Positions 5,016 to 6,019 of a stretch of DNA of 6,019 nt are shown in pieces (within the stretch, counting starts at the first letter, position 1; each line of letters opens with the position of its first letter). The notes below the pieces were generated by a model. It worked only from the letters and a program-made list of their open reading frames with translations, ran no database searches and was not told the origin of the DNA. The stretch comes from Hyphomicrobiales bacterium. GTDB taxonomy: Bacteria; Pseudomonadota; Alphaproteobacteria; Rhizobiales; Beijerinckiaceae. The translations under genes were made by a program, and so were the position numbers. Location: assembly GCA_028290595.1 (NCBI GenBank), contig JAQGJO010000335.1, forward strand, positions 1 through 6,019, given 5' to 3'.

Positions 5016-6019
5016 TTATTCGGCTGGTTCGGCCGTCGCATGTTGTTGGTTTGAAACTTTGTGACCGGTCTTCTCGTCACCTTCGCGGCCTTCACGCAGG
5101 CGCTCGATGACGGCATAGAATACCGGCACGAAGATCAGTGTCAGGAAGGTGGCTGCAAGCATGCCGCCAAACACTGCGGTGCCGATCGATTGACGGCTGG
5201 CGGCGCCAGCGCCCTCGGCAATCATCAACGGCACGACGCCGAGGATGAAGGCGAAGGCCGTCATCAGGATTGGACGCAGACGCAGGCGTCCGGCTTCCGC
5301 CGCCGCGTCGATGATGGACAGACCTTCTTCGCGCCGCGTTCGAGCGAATTCGATGATCAGAATGGCGTTCTTCGCGGCCAGACCGATCAGCATGACGAAG
5401 CCGATCTGCGAATAGACGTCGATCTGCAGGCCGCGGATCCAGATGGCAAGCAGCGCACCGAAAAGACCAAACGGCACTGCCAACAGAACCATGAAAGGCA
5501 TGGTCCAGCTTTCATATTGCGCCGCCAGGATCAGGAAGCAGAAGACGATCGCCAGCGCGAAAATGATGGTCGCGACTGAGCCGGCCCTGAGTTCCTGCAA
5601 GGTGATACCGGTCCATTCATAGCCGAAATCCTTCGGCAGGGCCGTCTGCGCCGCGCGCTCCATCGCCGCCACCGCCTGGCCCGAGCTATAGCCCGGCGCA
5701 GGGGCGCCGTTGATCTTGGAAGACGTATAGTTGTTGTAATGCGGCACGCTTTCCGGACCGATGATCGGTTTCAGCGTGCCAAGCGTGCTCAAAGGCACCA
5801 TGCCGCCGCTGTTGTTGCGGACATAGAGTTTGGAGATGTCGGCGGCATCGGCGCGCGCATCCTTCTCGGCCTGCAGGGTGACGCGGAACGTACGACCGAA
5901 GAAGTTGAAGTCGTTCACGTAGAGCGAGCCGAGATAGATCTGCAACGTGCCGAAAATGTCCGGCAGGTTGAGGCCGAGCAGTTTCGCCTTGTTGCGGTCG
6001 AGGTCGTAGTTAAATTGCG
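5016..6019 (-). CDS. RND efflux transporter, HAE1 type, C-terminal third (partial)
   Basis: The inner-membrane proton-driven pump of a tripartite efflux system. The frame stays open to the window edge, so the gene is cut; 333 residues of roughly 1,050 usual for the family are visible. Visible residues 2-45 (YDLDRNKAKLLGLNL, LQIYLGSLYVNDF) match the second-half porter region of AcrB-like pumps. The stretch near 103-114 (INGAPAPGYSSG) is closest, from memory, to the MexF/OqxB subgroup. Five C-terminal membrane spans (TM8-12) follow at about 148-166, 174-192, 201-222, 249-268 and 281-305. AAKNAIL at 214-220 carries the Lys equivalent to AcrB Lys940 of the proton relay, and RLRPILMT carries the Arg equivalent to Arg971. 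The tail is short and charged. The TTG at 5945 is an internal Leu, not a start. The relay aspartates of TM4 lie outside the window. Confidence 0.95.
   Translation of the reverse strand, partial: QFNYDLDRNKAKLLGLNLPDIFGTLQIYLGSLYVNDFNFFGRTFRVTLQAEKDARADAADISKLYVRNNSGGMVPLSTLGTLKPIIGPESVPHYNNYTSSKINGAPAPGYSSGQAVAAMERAAQTALPKDFGYEWTGITLQELRAGSVATIIFALAIVFCFLILAAQYESWTMPFMVLLAVPFGLFGALLAIWIRGLQIDVYSQIGFVMLIGLAAKNAILIIEFARTRREEGLSIIDAAAEAGRLRLRPILMTAFAFILGVVPLMIAEGAGAASRQSIGTAVFGGMLAATFLTLIFVPVFYAVIERLREGREGDEKTGHKVSNQQHATAEPAE

Noticed and set aside
5061..5579. A 172-codon plus-strand open frame opposite the RND transporter
   Set aside because: Its sequence is dominated by charged and Gln-rich residues, as expected from the reverse complement of membrane-protein codons; the minus-strand transporter is unambiguous.

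Overview
The window is an ordinary-looking piece of a GC-rich proteobacterial chromosome. An alphaproteobacterium (Hyphomicrobiales-like) is my best guess, from the by-eye GC-rich base composition, the protein style and the pairing of a NitT/TauT-type ABC importer with a HAE1-type RND pump. That is an inference: no rRNA or other phylogenetic marker is present. I see no mobile element, CRISPR array, tRNA, rRNA or recognised riboswitch.

Left part (+ strand). Bases 2-49 may hold the last codons of an unidentified upstream gene. A leader of about 155 bases with two inverted repeats follows. Then comes a four-gene run: ATPase (206-1027), permease 1 (1060-1830), permease 2 (1832-2689) and periplasmic binding protein (2745-3725). 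Gaps are 32, 1 and 55 bases, so the genes are probably one operon. Together they encode a complete importer of the nitrate/sulfonate/taurine/pyrimidine-precursor (NitT/TauT) superfamily. The binding protein would deliver a small substrate to a permease heterodimer driven by an ATPase dimer. The substrate cannot be read from the sequence.

Middle (3726-3827). This is a convergent intergenic region. It holds a strong intrinsic terminator that works for the minus strand (10-bp GC-rich stem followed by eight U in that direction). An overlapping, mutually exclusive longer inverted repeat reaches back to the stop codon of the binding-protein gene.

Right part (- strand). An RND efflux transporter (5016 to beyond 6019, only its last 333 residues visible) is followed downstream by its periplasmic adaptor (3828-5000) and then the terminator. 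The two genes are 15 bases apart and clearly co-transcribed. The order, transporter before adaptor, is the reverse of the usual adaptor-transporter order. No outer-membrane channel gene follows, so the pump must use a channel gene located elsewhere or upstream.

I found no sign of an undescribed system. The points worth a second look are modest: the leader palindromes, a choice of two starts for permease 2, the competing hairpins at the convergent junction, and the inverted order of the pump genes.
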